From the NCBI RefSeq assembly GCF_014650775.1, contig NZ_BMVP01000005.1:186001-250000 (forward strand): a stretch of 64,000 bases of DNA, in the 5' to 3' direction. Within the stretch, counting starts at the first letter, position 1. Every line of letters begins with the position of its first letter. The stretch comes from Streptomyces cirratus. GTDB taxonomy: Bacteria; Actinomycetota; Actinomycetes; Streptomycetales; Streptomycetaceae. The translations under genes and the position numbers were made by a program. A model generated the notes under the pieces. That model did no database searches, was not told the origin of the DNA, and saw only the letters and a program-made list of their open reading frames with translations. Below are positions 32,533 to 40,415 of the stretch, piece by piece.

Positions 32533-34155
32533 TCGGCATCGGGGCGCCTCCGGCCCCGGACGGCTCTCGGCGCGGTCTGTGGGCTGCTCGCGGCCTTCGC
32601 CGGGCTGGCGGCGGCGCAGGTGGCCGCCGCAGTCATCCGCCCCGAGGCGTCCCCGGTGACCGCGGTCGGCGGGGCCGCGGTGGACCGTACGCCGACCGCC
32701 GTCAAGGAGTGGGCGGTGCGCAGCTTCGGCACCGCGGACAAGACGGTCCTGACCCTCGGCATCGTCGTGGTGCTCGCTCTGGTCGCCGCGGGCGCCGGGG
32801 TGCTCGCCGTGCGCCGGACGCGCGCCGGGATGGCGGTGGCCGCGTGCTTCGGGCTCGTCGGCGCATCGGCCGCGCTCAGCCGGCCCGGGGCGGCCTGGCA
32901 GGACGCGCTGCCCTCGGTGCTGGGCGGGCTGGTCGCCGCCGGAGTGCTGTACCTGCTGGTCAGGGCCTTGAACCGGCCGCTTCCGGTGGGCGCGTCGCCC
33001 GGCGGGGCCGGCTTGATGGACCGGCGGGGCTTCGGACGGCTGGTGCTGGGCACCGCGGCCGTCTCGGCGGGCGCCTGGTACGCCGGCCGGCGCCTGGGCG
33101 CGTACGGGTCGGCGGGGGCGACGGCCTCCCGGGCCGGCCTCGTGCTGCCGGCTCCCGCGGTGCCCGCCCCGCCGGTGCCGGCCGGGGCGCAGGCGCGTGC
33201 GCCGGGGGTGTCGCCCTTCCTCACGCCCGCCCGTGACTTCTACCGGGTGGACACCGCCCTGGTCGTGCCGCGCGTGGACGCCGGTGACTGGCGGCTGCGG
33301 ATCCACGGCGACGGGGTGACGAGGCCGGTGACGCTCGACCTGCGGGAGCTGCTCGCGAGACCCCTCGTCGAGCACGACATCACCCTCACCTGCGTGTCGA
33401 ACGAGGTGGGCGGCCCGTACGCGGGCAACGCCCGCTGGCTCGGCGTCCGGCTCGCCGACCTCCTCAGGGAGGTGGGGGTGCGGCCGCCTTCGCAGGGCGG
33501 CCGGGCCGACCAGTTGGTGGCGCGGTCAGTGGACGGGATGACGATCGGCACGCCGGTCGAGGCCGTGATGGACGGCCGGGAGGCGCTGCTGGCGGTGGGG
33601 ATGAACGGCGAGCCGCTGCCCTTCGCCCACGGCTTCCCGGTGCGGATGGTGGTGCCGGGCCTGTACGGGTACGTGTCGGCCTGCAAGTGGCTGAACGAGC
33701 TGCGCCTGACCACTTTCGCCGCGTACGACGCGTACTGGGTGCGCCGGTCCTGGGCGCGGCAGGGGCCGGTCAAGACGCAGTCGCGGATCGACACGCCGCG
33801 CGCGGGGGCGGAACCCGCGGCGGGCCGGGTGGTGGTGGCCGGGGTGGCCTGGGCCCAGCACCGGGGCATCGCCCGGGTGGAGGTCAGGGTCGACGGCGGC
33901 CCGTGGCACGGGGCCCGGCTGGCGGACTCCGACGGCGACGACACCTGGCGCCAGTGGCTGTGGCCGTGGGAGGCCGCGCCCGGGCGGCACACCGTCGAGG
34001 TCCGGGCCACGGACCGGACCGGCGCCGTGCAGACGGGCGAGCGCAGGGGGACGGTCCCGGACGGGGCCACGGGATGGCACGCGGTGACGGTGCACGTGCG
34101 GGCCGCCGACACGGTGCGTTCCGCCGCCGAGCCGGGCGGGCGCGCCGTACATTGA
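32518..34155 (+). CDS. Membrane-anchored molybdopterin-dependent oxidoreductase (sulfite-oxidase fold)
   Basis: A 545-residue protein. The N-terminal 180 residues hold four hydrophobic segments (LGAVCGLLAAFAGLAAAQVAAA, VLTLGIVVVLALVAAGAGVLAV and two more), then a MDRRGFGRLVLGTAAV export-like stretch. The molybdopterin domain follows, with the molybdenum-ligating Cys in ITLTCVSNEVGGPYAGNARW at about residue 292, and VVPGLYGYVSACKWL. The C-terminal Mo-co dimerisation (Ig-like) domain shows GVAWAQHRGIARVEVRVDGGPW. This matches the YedY/sulfite-oxidase superfamily common in actinobacteria. The substrate is unknown. The start ATG 32518 lies in a tandem duplication that also makes a coupled minicistron. 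Confidence 0.9.
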   Translation: MSGVQSASGRLRPRTALGAVCGLLAAFAGLAAAQVAAAVIRPEASPVTAVGGAAVDRTPTAVKEWAVRSFGTADKTVLTLGIVVVLALVAAGAGVLAVRRTRAGMAVAACFGLVGASAALSRPGAAWQDALPSVLGGLVAAGVLYLLVRALNRPLPVGASPGGAGLMDRRGFGRLVLGTAAVSAGAWYAGRRLGAYGSAGATASRAGLVLPAPAVPAPPVPAGAQARAPGVSPFLTPARDFYRVDTALVVPRVDAGDWRLRIHGDGVTRPVTLDLRELLARPLVEHDITLTCVSNEVGGPYAGNARWLGVRLADLLREVGVRPPSQGGRADQLVARSVDGMTIGTPVEAVMDGREALLAVGMNGEPLPFAHGFPVRMVVPGLYGYVSACKWLNELRLTTFAAYDAYWVRRSWARQGPVKTQSRIDTPRAGAEPAAGRVVVAGVAWAQHRGIARVEVRVDGGPWHGARLADSDGDDTWRQWLWPWEAAPGRHTVEVRATDRTGAVQTGERRGTVPDGATGWHAVTVHVRAADTVRSAAEPGGRAVH

Positions 34156-34159
34156 GGCC

Positions 34160-35230
34160 GTGGAGCTGACCAGTACGTCGTTCCTGGTGACCCTGGTCGT
34201 GGTCACCGCGCTCGCCATGCTCGCGGCGCTGCTGCTGTGGAACCGGCTGCCCGGGCCCGGCTGGCTGCGCTGGACCGCGCGGGTGCTGATGATCGCGCTG
34301 TGCCAGCTGACCGCCATCTGTGTCGTGGCGGCCTGGATCAACGGGAGCTTCGGGCTCTACGCCTCCTGGGACGACCTGTTGGGCACCCCGGCCGGCAACG
34401 ACTCCACGATGACCGGGCCCCCGGTGGGGCGGGCCACCTTCACGCTGGGCGAGGACGGCACCCGCAGCACGTACTTCCGGGGCTCGCACTCGAAGCTGGC
34501 CGGGCAGGTGATCGTCTGGACTCCCCCGGAGTACAACGCGGCGGGCGCAGCGAAGACCCGCTTCCCGGTGCTGATGCTGCTGCACGGGTACCCGGGCTCG
34601 CCGCGCTCGTGGCTGGAGCTGGGCGACATGCCGGGGGCGCTGGAGGACCTGGTCAGGCTGGGCGCGACGCACCCCTTCATCCTGGTGATCCCGGAGATCT
34701 ACCCGGGCGGCGTGAACACCGCCTGTAGTGACGTGCCGGGGCACAAGGTGGCCACCTGGCTGGCGGACGACGTGCCCGGGCTGGTCGCACGGCACTTCCG
34801 TACGCTGCCCCAGCCCAAGGGGTGGGCGGTGATGGGCATCTCGACGGGGGCGTTCTGCGCGGCGAAGCTGCCGCTGCAGTACCCGAAGGCGTTCGGCGCC
34901 GGGGCGGCACTGGACCCCGACGCGCTGACGGGGGATCCGGGGGTGCTGGCCGACCCGAGCCTGCGCGAGCGCAACAGCCCGATGTGGCTGGTCACGCACG
35001 CGAAGAAGGCGGACGTCGGCCTGTTCCTGGCCACGTCCGCGCAGGACAAGGACAGCCCGCCGCGACAGCTGGAGGCCTTCGCCAAGGCCGCGGCGGGGAC
35101 GGGGGTGCGGGTCAAGACGCTGGTACGCCCGGCCGGCGGCCACAACTTCCAGACGTGGACGGGGATGTACCCCGACGCATTGGGCTGGCTGAGCTCCGAG
35201 ATCCCGGCCCCTTCCGCCCCGCCCCGCTGA
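34160..35230 (+). CDS. Membrane-anchored esterase (alpha/beta hydrolase, PF00756-like)
   Basis: A 356-residue protein starting at GTG 34160, only 4 bp after the molybdo-oxidoreductase stop. Two N-terminal membrane segments (LVTLVVVTALAMLAALLLW and VLMIALCQLTAICVVAAWI) anchor an extracytoplasmic esterase domain. Blocks are FPVLMLLHGYPGSPRSWLELGDM, FILVIPEIYPGGVNTACSDVPGHKVATWLADDV, the nucleophile elbow MGISTGAF with Ser at about residue 228, and a final GGHNFQTW supplying the His. It resembles the esterase D/mycolyltransferase group. The substrate is unknown; tight linkage suggests co-transcription with the oxidoreductase. Confidence 0.86.
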   Translation: MELTSTSFLVTLVVVTALAMLAALLLWNRLPGPGWLRWTARVLMIALCQLTAICVVAAWINGSFGLYASWDDLLGTPAGNDSTMTGPPVGRATFTLGEDGTRSTYFRGSHSKLAGQVIVWTPPEYNAAGAAKTRFPVLMLLHGYPGSPRSWLELGDMPGALEDLVRLGATHPFILVIPEIYPGGVNTACSDVPGHKVATWLADDVPGLVARHFRTLPQPKGWAVMGISTGAFCAAKLPLQYPKAFGAGAALDPDALTGDPGVLADPSLRERNSPMWLVTHAKKADVGLFLATSAQDKDSPPRQLEAFAKAAAGTGVRVKTLVRPAGGHNFQTWTGMYPDALGWLSSEIPAPSAPPR

Positions 35231-35382
35231 CCGGGCCGCACGGCGACCGGTGAGCGGCGTGACCGGCCACCGACGCCGACCCGGGCGCGAGCGGCCCGGT
35301 GGCGGAGTTCGCCGGGACGTGCGGATCTGCCGAAGTACGTCTGCTCGCGCCCCCGAGCCGAGCCGACTGGAACGCGACGGCC

Positions 35383-35432
35383 GTGCGCAACGTGGTCGGG
35401 GCCCGCAAGGCCGCGCCGACCACGTTGCGCAC
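35383..35432 (+). terminator. 17-bp perfect inverted repeat (possible terminator)
   Basis: The left arm GTGCGCAACGTGGTCGG (35383-35399) is exactly complementary to the right arm at 35416-35432, with a 16-base loop. There is no U-tract, as is common for actinobacterial terminators. It lies 150 bp after the esterase stop. A protein-binding role is also possible. Confidence 0.5.
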
Positions 35433-35517
35433 AGCCGCCGTGGGCGCGTACCGGATCTACGTGCCCCGGCGCGCATCGGCTGCGGCCGGCCGCTCTCGGG
35501 TCCCACCGGAGACCGTA

Positions 35518-35539
35518 AGGCAGACTTGTAAGTCTGCCT
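35518..35539. promoter_or_regulatory. MarR operator palindrome
   Basis: Ten-base arms AGGCAGACTT and AAGTCTGCCT flank a 2-bp centre, ending 21 bp before the MarR start codon. A TATAGC -10-like hexamer follows at 35547-35552. Position and symmetry fit autorepression by the adjacent MarR protein. Confidence 0.75.
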
Positions 35540-35560
35540 GTGCATCTATAGCCTCGGCGC

Positions 35561-36004
35561 ATGACCGACGCACGGCCCGCCGACGCCACGCCCCGCGGCA
35601 TCGCCGAGGAGCTGCAACTGGCCGTCGCCCTGCTGGTCCGGCAGTGGCGCGCCGCAGCCGGGGACGGGGTGAGCCTGTCGCAGATGTCCGTCCTCAAGCG
35701 GCTGGACCGGCTCGGACCGTCCACGGCGTCCGAGCTGGCGCGGGCCGAGAAGATCCGGCCGCAGTCGCTCATCGCCACCGTGAACTCCCTCCAGGCCGAG
35801 GGTCACGTCGCCCGCAGCCCGCACCCCACCGACCGGCGCCGGCAGCTGATCGCGCTGACGCCGCAGGGCCGAGCCCTCGTAGGACTGCGCCGCGAGGCGG
35901 GGCACGGGCGGATCGCCGAACTCATCGCCGAGCGGCTGGCCCCGGCGGAGCAGCGGCTGCTGGCCGAAGCCGTTCCGCTGCTGCGGCGCCTGGCCGAGGA
36001 CTGA
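35561..36004 (+). CDS. MarR-family transcriptional regulator
   Basis: A 147-residue winged-helix protein: LSQMSVLKRLDRLGPSTASELARAEKIRPQSLIATVNSLQAEGHVARSPHPTDRRRQLIALTPQGRALV, with the wing Asp-Arg-Arg motif intact. N- and C-terminal helices form the dimer. ATG 35561 is preceded by a perfect palindrome. It lies 26 bp before an isochorismatase-fold gene on the same strand, forming a two-gene unit that it probably represses. The ligand is unknown. Confidence 0.9.
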   Translation: MTDARPADATPRGIAEELQLAVALLVRQWRAAAGDGVSLSQMSVLKRLDRLGPSTASELARAEKIRPQSLIATVNSLQAEGHVARSPHPTDRRRQLIALTPQGRALVGLRREAGHGRIAELIAERLAPAEQRLLAEAVPLLRRLAED

Positions 36005-36030
36005 ACGCCCACCGAACCGAGGAGCCCCTC

Positions 36031-36639
36031 ATGACCGCACCGACGCCCGCCCTCACCCTGGACCGCGGCACCGCGCTGGTCCTCATCGACCTCCAGCAGG
36101 GCATCCTGGCCCTGCCCACCGCGACGCCCGCGGCGCGGATCCTGGAGAACGGCATCGCCCTCGCCGAAGCCTTCCGGGCCCACCGGCTGCCGGTGGTGCT
36201 GGTCAAGGTGGCCTGGTCCCCCGACGGCGGCGACCTGCCCACCGCCAACGTCGACCGGCCCGGCCCCGCTTCGGCTCCGCCCGCCGCCTTCTCCGAGCTC
36301 CCCGCGGAGCTCGCCGCGCTCGGGGACGTCGTCGTCACCAAGCGGCACTGGGGCGCCTTCACCGGTACGGAACTCGACCTCCAGCTGCGCCGTCGCGGCA
36401 TCCACCGGATCGTCCTGGGCGGCATCTCCACCAGCATCGGCGTCGAGTCCACCGCGCGCACGGCCTGGGAACACAGCTACGAGCTGGTCTTCGCCGAGGA
36501 CGCCACCACCGACATGGACACCGGCTCCCACGACCACAGCTTCGGCAAGATCTTCCCGCGCCTGGGCAAGGTCAGCGCGACGGCGGACATCGTCATGGCT
36601 CTGAAAGCGCTGGACGACGAGCCGGTCAGCCGGGACTGA
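36031..36639 (+). CDS. Isochorismatase-fold hydrolase lacking the nucleophile Cys
   Basis: A 202-residue alpha/beta protein of the isochorismatase/cysteine hydrolase superfamily. The catalytic Asp (ALVLIDLQQG, about residue 20) and Lys (VVTKRHWGAF, about 104) are present. The usual nucleophile Cys in GxxTxxCVEST is Gly here (GISTSIGVESTARTA, about residue 137). Cysteine amidases need that residue, whereas true isochorismatases have Gly at it. So amidase activity is unlikely, and isochorismatase-like vinyl-ether hydrolysis or another role is more plausible. The start ATG 36031 has GAGGAG. It is downstream of marR. Its last 14 bp overlap the convergent anti-sigma gene. Confidence 0.87.
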   Translation: MTAPTPALTLDRGTALVLIDLQQGILALPTATPAARILENGIALAEAFRAHRLPVVLVKVAWSPDGGDLPTANVDRPGPASAPPAAFSELPAELAALGDVVVTKRHWGAFTGTELDLQLRRRGIHRIVLGGISTSIGVESTARTAWEHSYELVFAEDATTDMDTGSHDHSFGKIFPRLGKVSATADIVMALKALDDEPVSRD

Positions 36640-37024
36640 CCTCCAGCCAGACGCACTTGCCGCCGTTCCCGGGGTGCGAGCCCCAACTGCGGGACAGGCG
36701 GTCCACGATGAGCAGCCCGTGCCCGCCCGGCTGCCCCGGGTCGGTGGCCGGGGCGCGTAGCGGCGGTGCCGGGTTGCCGTCGGTCACCTCGATCCGCAGC
36801 CGCTCCGGGGTCCAGTGCAGCAGCAGCGTTCCGGGCCCCCCGCCGTGCAGGCACGCGTTGGAGACGAGCTCGGACACCAGGAGCAGGACGTCCTCGGCGG
36901 CCTCCGGGAGCCACTTCCAGGAAGCGAGCGCCCTGCGCGCGAAGTCACGGCTGCGGGATACCGGGTCGGCCGCGCCCTCCAGCAGCAGGACCCGCGCCCG
37001 GCCGGGGGACCCTCGCTGCGGCAT
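36626..37024 (-). CDS. RsbW/SpoIIAB-like ATP-binding anti-sigma factor
   Basis: A 132-residue GHKL-fold ATPase. The N box is VLLLVSELVSNACLHGGG, the G1 region VTDGNPAPP, and the G2 region GGHGLLIVDRLSRSWG. This is the small HATPase_c type common in Streptomyces, which binds a sigma factor or phosphorylates a STAS protein. ATG 37024 has GAGGAG nearby. The gene follows the STAS gene by 53 bp, making a partner-switch pair. No sigma factor gene is adjacent, so the target sigma is elsewhere. Confidence 0.88.
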   Translation of the reverse strand: MPQRGSPGRARVLLLEGAADPVSRSRDFARRALASWKWLPEAAEDVLLLVSELVSNACLHGGGPGTLLLHWTPERLRIEVTDGNPAPPLRAPATDPGQPGGHGLLIVDRLSRSWGSHPGNGGKCVWLEVSPG

Positions 37025-37077
37025 GGTTCATCTCCTCGTGTCGCCTCGGCCCCACGGGCCTCCGTACGCCCGAGCGG

Positions 37078-37440
37078 CTAGCCGGGCTGTCGTTCCAGTG
37101 CTTGCGCCACGTCCGCGTACACCGGGAACACACCGTCCGCGCCGGTGATGCGGAACATCCGGGCGACGGGTCCGCTCAGACCGGCCAGCTCCAGCGTGCC
37201 GCCGGCTTCCTGGACCGCGATCCTGCCGTGCAGCAGCACGTTGAGTCCGGTGGAGTCGCAGAAGCCCAGCCCGGACACGTCGACCAACAACCGGCCACCA
37301 GGGGTGACCGTCGCGTCCAGGGCGTCCCGCAAGGGCTGGGCCGTGTCATGGTCCAGCTCTCCGGTCAGCGCGAGGACCACGGTCCCGTCCACGGCCCGCA
37401 CATCGACAGTGAACCGCTCATTGCCCGCTCCCGGCACCAT
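37078..37440 (-). CDS. STAS-domain anti-anti-sigma factor
   Basis: A 120-residue SpoIIAA/RsbV-like protein. The conserved phosphorylation site is Ser in GLGFCDSTGLNVLL, preceded by LTGELDHDTAQPLRDALD and LLVDVSG. When unphosphorylated it would bind the anti-sigma ATPase encoded just downstream and free a sigma factor. ATG 37440 follows a GGAAGG site. It is the last chromosomal gene before the tRNA-Pro island, about 160 bp from the diverged att copy. Confidence 0.9.
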   Translation of the reverse strand: MVPGAGNERFTVDVRAVDGTVVLALTGELDHDTAQPLRDALDATVTPGGRLLVDVSGLGFCDSTGLNVLLHGRIAVQEAGGTLELAGLSGPVARMFRITGADGVFPVYADVAQALERQPG

Positions 37441-37834
37441 CCGGCACCACCTTCCGTCCAGCTGTGGGTGCGCCTGCCCGGATCCCGCCGGGATACGCGT
37501 CCGGAGCCGCGAAGATCCGGATCACCGCGCCACGCGGCGCCGAAACGGCCGGGGGCTGTTCCAGATCTCCCTGAAGCGGCCCCTGAACCGCGACTTCGCA
37601 AAGTCGGGACGACAGGATCTGAACCTGCGCCCCCTTGACCCCGAGAAGCCGAGACCCAGTCCGTACCGTCCACGTGAGTCCGTGGAGTCCGGCAACCGTC
37701 CAGGTCCGGGACCTCCGCCCCACCCGCGCAGCGCTGACGAGCCAGGTCGACGGCGACGCCATGCCGGCCGGGGCCAAAGCGGCTGTGGCGGAGCTTCGCC
37801 GCTGGACGGCCGAGCAAAGGAAGTCTTGGCCTTC
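37441..37834. other. Left edge of the genomic island, no gene
   Basis: About 390 bp without a convincing gene. It contains the diverged tRNA-Pro 3' end (37603-37642) and, to its right, sequence (about 37650-37720) recognisably related to the arm right of the 44-bp att copy at 44217, sharing patches such as CCCAGTCC and GTCCAGGTC. Confidence 0.65.
37603..37642 (-). repeat. Diverged att copy (tRNA-Pro 3' end remnant)
   Basis: Matches 38 of 40 bases of the intact tRNA-Pro 3' end, then diverges. The tRNA 5' half is absent, so this is not a tRNA gene. It marks the outer left boundary of element A. Confidence 0.8.
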
Positions 37835-38460
37835 AGGCCTTCGGGAAAGCCGGCAAAGAATTACTGTCCCCCCCCCCCCCGAAGTTTATCCCTGGTGCGC
37901 TTGACGCGAGGTCGCCCGCGACTTTGAATGGCCCACCAGCGTTTGGAATCCGAAGAAATTCGTGCTTCCCTCCCTTGAGGATCTCCAGCTCCGGTGTGAC
38001 TTCATAGACTTCGCCAGGAGATGCGACTCCAAGCATCAGGCTGACCTCAAGAGCATCCCCCTTGGCCAGATTCGCTGTGAAGCTCTTGAGCTGCTTGTCA
38101 TTCTCGCCGTTATAACGCTTTTGGAGGGCTGAACGTCTACGCTCTGGTAAATGTTCCTGACATACACCACGCCACCTCCACCCCGCTCGCAAGAGATCAC
38201 GTCCGTGAGCATGCCTGGTGTGTCATTTATTCTTTTCGCATTGTTGCGGACCCCCAGTACGACAACGGACTCATCGCGTTCCGTCGTAAGCACGAACCTG
38301 ACGGTGATGGACTTCGAAACGCTGCCCTTTGACTCCAGCCACGAGTTCAACTCCGGGGTGCATGCCCCCTTGACGCTCGGCGGAGTTTTCGTGATCGCCG
38401 CTACTGAATTTGGCGTTACCCACGAAAACCCGTCTTCCCGTGACACAACGGAAACCTTGG
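37833..38460 (-). pseudogene. Frameshifted hypothetical gene
   Basis: The minus strand encodes SWVTPNSVAAITKTPPSVKG...ITVRFVLTTERDESVVVLGV...ISCERGGGGVVYVRNIYQSVD in one frame (to about 38135). It then continues as LQKRYNGENDKQLKSFTANLAKGDALEV...GPFKVAGDLASSAPGINF in the next frame, to a stop at 37833. The shift lies near 38120-38135. Composition is less GC-biased than the neighbours. A run of 12 C (37868-37879) near the end of the frame is a further weak point. The protein family is not recognised; the 5' end is missing where the acetoacetyl-CoA synthetase fragment begins. Confidence 0.6.
37868..37879. repeat. 12-bp C homopolymer
   Basis: Uninterrupted run of 12 C on the plus strand, inside the tail of the frameshifted hypothetical gene. 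Such tracts are prone to slippage and to sequencing error. Confidence 0.9.
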
Positions 38461-38802
38461 GCTCTGGCCCTTGCCGACGCCCAGGTCGCGCAGGGTGGCG
38501 GCGACCGAGGCGACCTGGGCGCGCAGCCGGTTGCCTGTCACCTCGTGGCTGGAGCCGGTCTCGTCGAGGGCGATGATCGCCACGGTGTCGTCGGTGAGGT
38601 GGCGCAGGGCGTGGTGGGTGTAGTTGAGGGTGGCGCCGGGGAACCAGCGGGCGCCCGGCATCCGCTCCTCCGCGAGCACCTGCTCGTACGGGGAGTCCGC
38701 GTCGATGTCGAAGTAGTCCCACGCCGCGCCCCAGAAGCCTTCCAGGTCGGCGACGGCCCGCGGATCGGGCGTCGTGAAGGGTTCCGGGTACGGCCTGGTC
38801 AT
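38461..38802 (-). pseudogene. Truncated acetoacetyl-CoA synthetase (N-terminal fragment)
   Basis: The first ~112 residues match acetoacetyl-CoA synthetases: the N-terminal ACAS domain LEGFWGAAWDYFDIDADSPYEQVL, MPGARWFPGATLNYTHHALR, then VAIIALDETGSSHEVTGNRLRAQVASVAATLRDLGVGKG. The expected continuation is missing and replaced by unrelated sequence, so the AMP-binding catalytic region of this ~650-residue enzyme is lost. Its ATG at 38802 overlaps the stop of the hydroxylase (ATGA), showing it was once the last gene of the catabolic operon. Confidence 0.82.
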
Positions 38803-40415
38803 CGTGTGGCGCTCCTCAGCGGGCTCTTCTCGACGGTCCGTGGGGAAGGGTGGGGGCTGCGCGTGGTGTGCAGGAGGGACGCCCAGGCGGCGGTGTCCGT
38901 GAAGTCGTGCCTCCCGGCCGGGACGACGTCCATGACGACGCGGTCGGGGCGCAGCAGGACGGCGTCCGCCCGGCCGGCGCGCAGCCAGGCGGTGAGGGTG
39001 CCGTCGTCACGGAGGTCGGTCACGGGGATCGCCGGGACGCCGAGCCCGTGGGCGAGGGCGCGCAGCGAGGGCCAGGGATCGGCGGCGGTCAGGACGGTGA
39101 AGCTGTCGCCGAGCAGTTCGTCGAGGCGGCTGCGCCGGCCGTCGAGCGCCACCCATGGCTGCGGGCAGTGGGTGCCCACGAGGCTCCTGCGCATACGGCG
39201 CCGCACGAGGGGCCCGGCGGTCAGGGGCGGGCTGAGGTCACGGCCCGCCGTCGCGGTGAGGCCGGGTACGCGGCAGGCGGCGGCCAGGAGCGTGCGGCGC
39301 AGTGCGGCGGCGCCGTCCTGGCCGCCGGTCATGGCCCAGCCCATGGCGACCGCGAGCCGGATCACATGCCGTGCGTGCGGCTTGCGCTCGCTCTCGTAGG
39401 TGTCCAGCAGCCGTTCGTCGCCGCCCTGCCGGAGGACTCGGGCGAGCTTCCAGGTGAGGTTGTAGGCATCACGCAGGCCCGAGCACAGGCCCTGCCCTAT
39501 GAACGGCGGGGTGAGGTGGGCGGCGTCGCCGAGGAGGAAGACCCGTCCGCTGCGCCACCGGTCGGCCACCCGAGCCCGGAAGGTGTACTGCGTCTCCCGT
39601 ACGACGTCGAAGTCCCCGTCGTACGAGGGCGACAGCCACGGGGCGATCAGTTCGCGGACCGGTTGCTGCCCTTCTTGCAGCCGGAACTCCCAGCGGTAGC
39701 GGTCCTCACCGACGCGCATGAACGTCGCCGGCCGGTGCGGGTCGCAGACCTGGTCGACGCCTTCCCAGCAGCGGACGTCGGCCTTCGTGCGGACGTCGAT
39801 GACGGTCCAGCGTTCCTCGAAGCGCAGGTCCTCCCATTCGGCACCGATGGCTTCGCGGGTGAGGCTGCCCGCGCCGTCGCAGCCGAGGACCGCCTCGGCC
39901 CACAGATGATGCTCGCCGTCGTCGTCGCGGTAGGTCACGCGCACGGGGCCGGCCGGGTCCGGGAGGACGCCGGTGACCTCGACACCGCCCCGCAGCTCGC
40001 ACCCCGGGCGCCGGGCGAGGGCGTCGCGCAGCAGTCGTTCCAGGTCGGGCTGGTCGAACATGCTGGTCTGCGGGTAGCCGTGGTGGCCGTGCTCGGAGCG
40101 CCGGAACTCGGCCATGACCCGATGGCGGGCGTCCAGCAGCCGAAGTCCGTTCGCGGGGCGGGCGATCGCGGCGAACTCCTCGCCCACGCCCGCGGCCTGG
40201 AGGATGCGGCGCACCTCGTCGTCGGTGGCGACGGCGCGCGGGAGCGGGTAGAGGTCCTGGTGGCGTTCCAGGACGACGGTGCGGATACCGCGCCGGGCGA
40301 GGAGGAGGGCGGCGGTCACGCCCACCGGCCCGGCGCCGATGATCACGACGGGTGCGGGGTCTGTCTGTGCCGGCCCGGGTGCGGTGTCCCGGGGCCCGGG
40401 CTGGTCGGCGGTCAT
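38799..40415 (-). CDS. FAD-dependent aromatic hydroxylase (MhpA-like)
   Basis: A 538-residue group A flavoprotein monooxygenase. The FAD motif VVIIGAGPVGVTAALLLARRGIRTVVLERH, the DG motif AVLGCDGAGS and the GD motif RVFLLGDAAHLTPPFIGQGLCSGLRDAYNLTWKLA are intact, and a thioredoxin-like C-terminal domain follows. It resembles 3-(3-hydroxyphenyl)propionate hydroxylase, which ortho-hydroxylates a phenol to a catechol using NAD(P)H and O2. ATG 40415 overlaps the stop of the FAH-family gene (ATGA). It would make the catechol for the dioxygenase encoded upstream. Confidence 0.9.
   Translation of the reverse strand: MTADQPGPRDTAPGPAQTDPAPVVIIGAGPVGVTAALLLARRGIRTVVLERHQDLYPLPRAVATDDEVRRILQAAGVGEEFAAIARPANGLRLLDARHRVMAEFRRSEHGHHGYPQTSMFDQPDLERLLRDALARRPGCELRGGVEVTGVLPDPAGPVRVTYRDDDGEHHLWAEAVLGCDGAGSLTREAIGAEWEDLRFEERWTVIDVRTKADVRCWEGVDQVCDPHRPATFMRVGEDRYRWEFRLQEGQQPVRELIAPWLSPSYDGDFDVVRETQYTFRARVADRWRSGRVFLLGDAAHLTPPFIGQGLCSGLRDAYNLTWKLARVLRQGGDERLLDTYESERKPHARHVIRLAVAMGWAMTGGQDGAAALRRTLLAAACRVPGLTATAGRDLSPPLTAGPLVRRRMRRSLVGTHCPQPWVALDGRRSRLDELLGDSFTVLTAADPWPSLRALAHGLGVPAIPVTDLRDDGTLTAWLRAGRADAVLLRPDRVVMDVVPAGRHDFTDTAAWASLLHTTRSPHPSPRTVEKSPLRSATR

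Larger units (their letters stand above)
35231..35560. other. Intergenic region with strong hairpin and MarR palindrome
   Basis: 330 bp between the esterase and MarR genes, both on the plus strand. It contains a 17-bp-arm inverted repeat (35383-35432) and a near-complete palindrome at 35518-35539. No coding frame is convincing. Confidence 0.55.

Noticed and set aside
35299..35550. Coding frame upstream of marR
   Set aside because: It contains both arms of the hairpin and the MarR operator and resembles no known protein.
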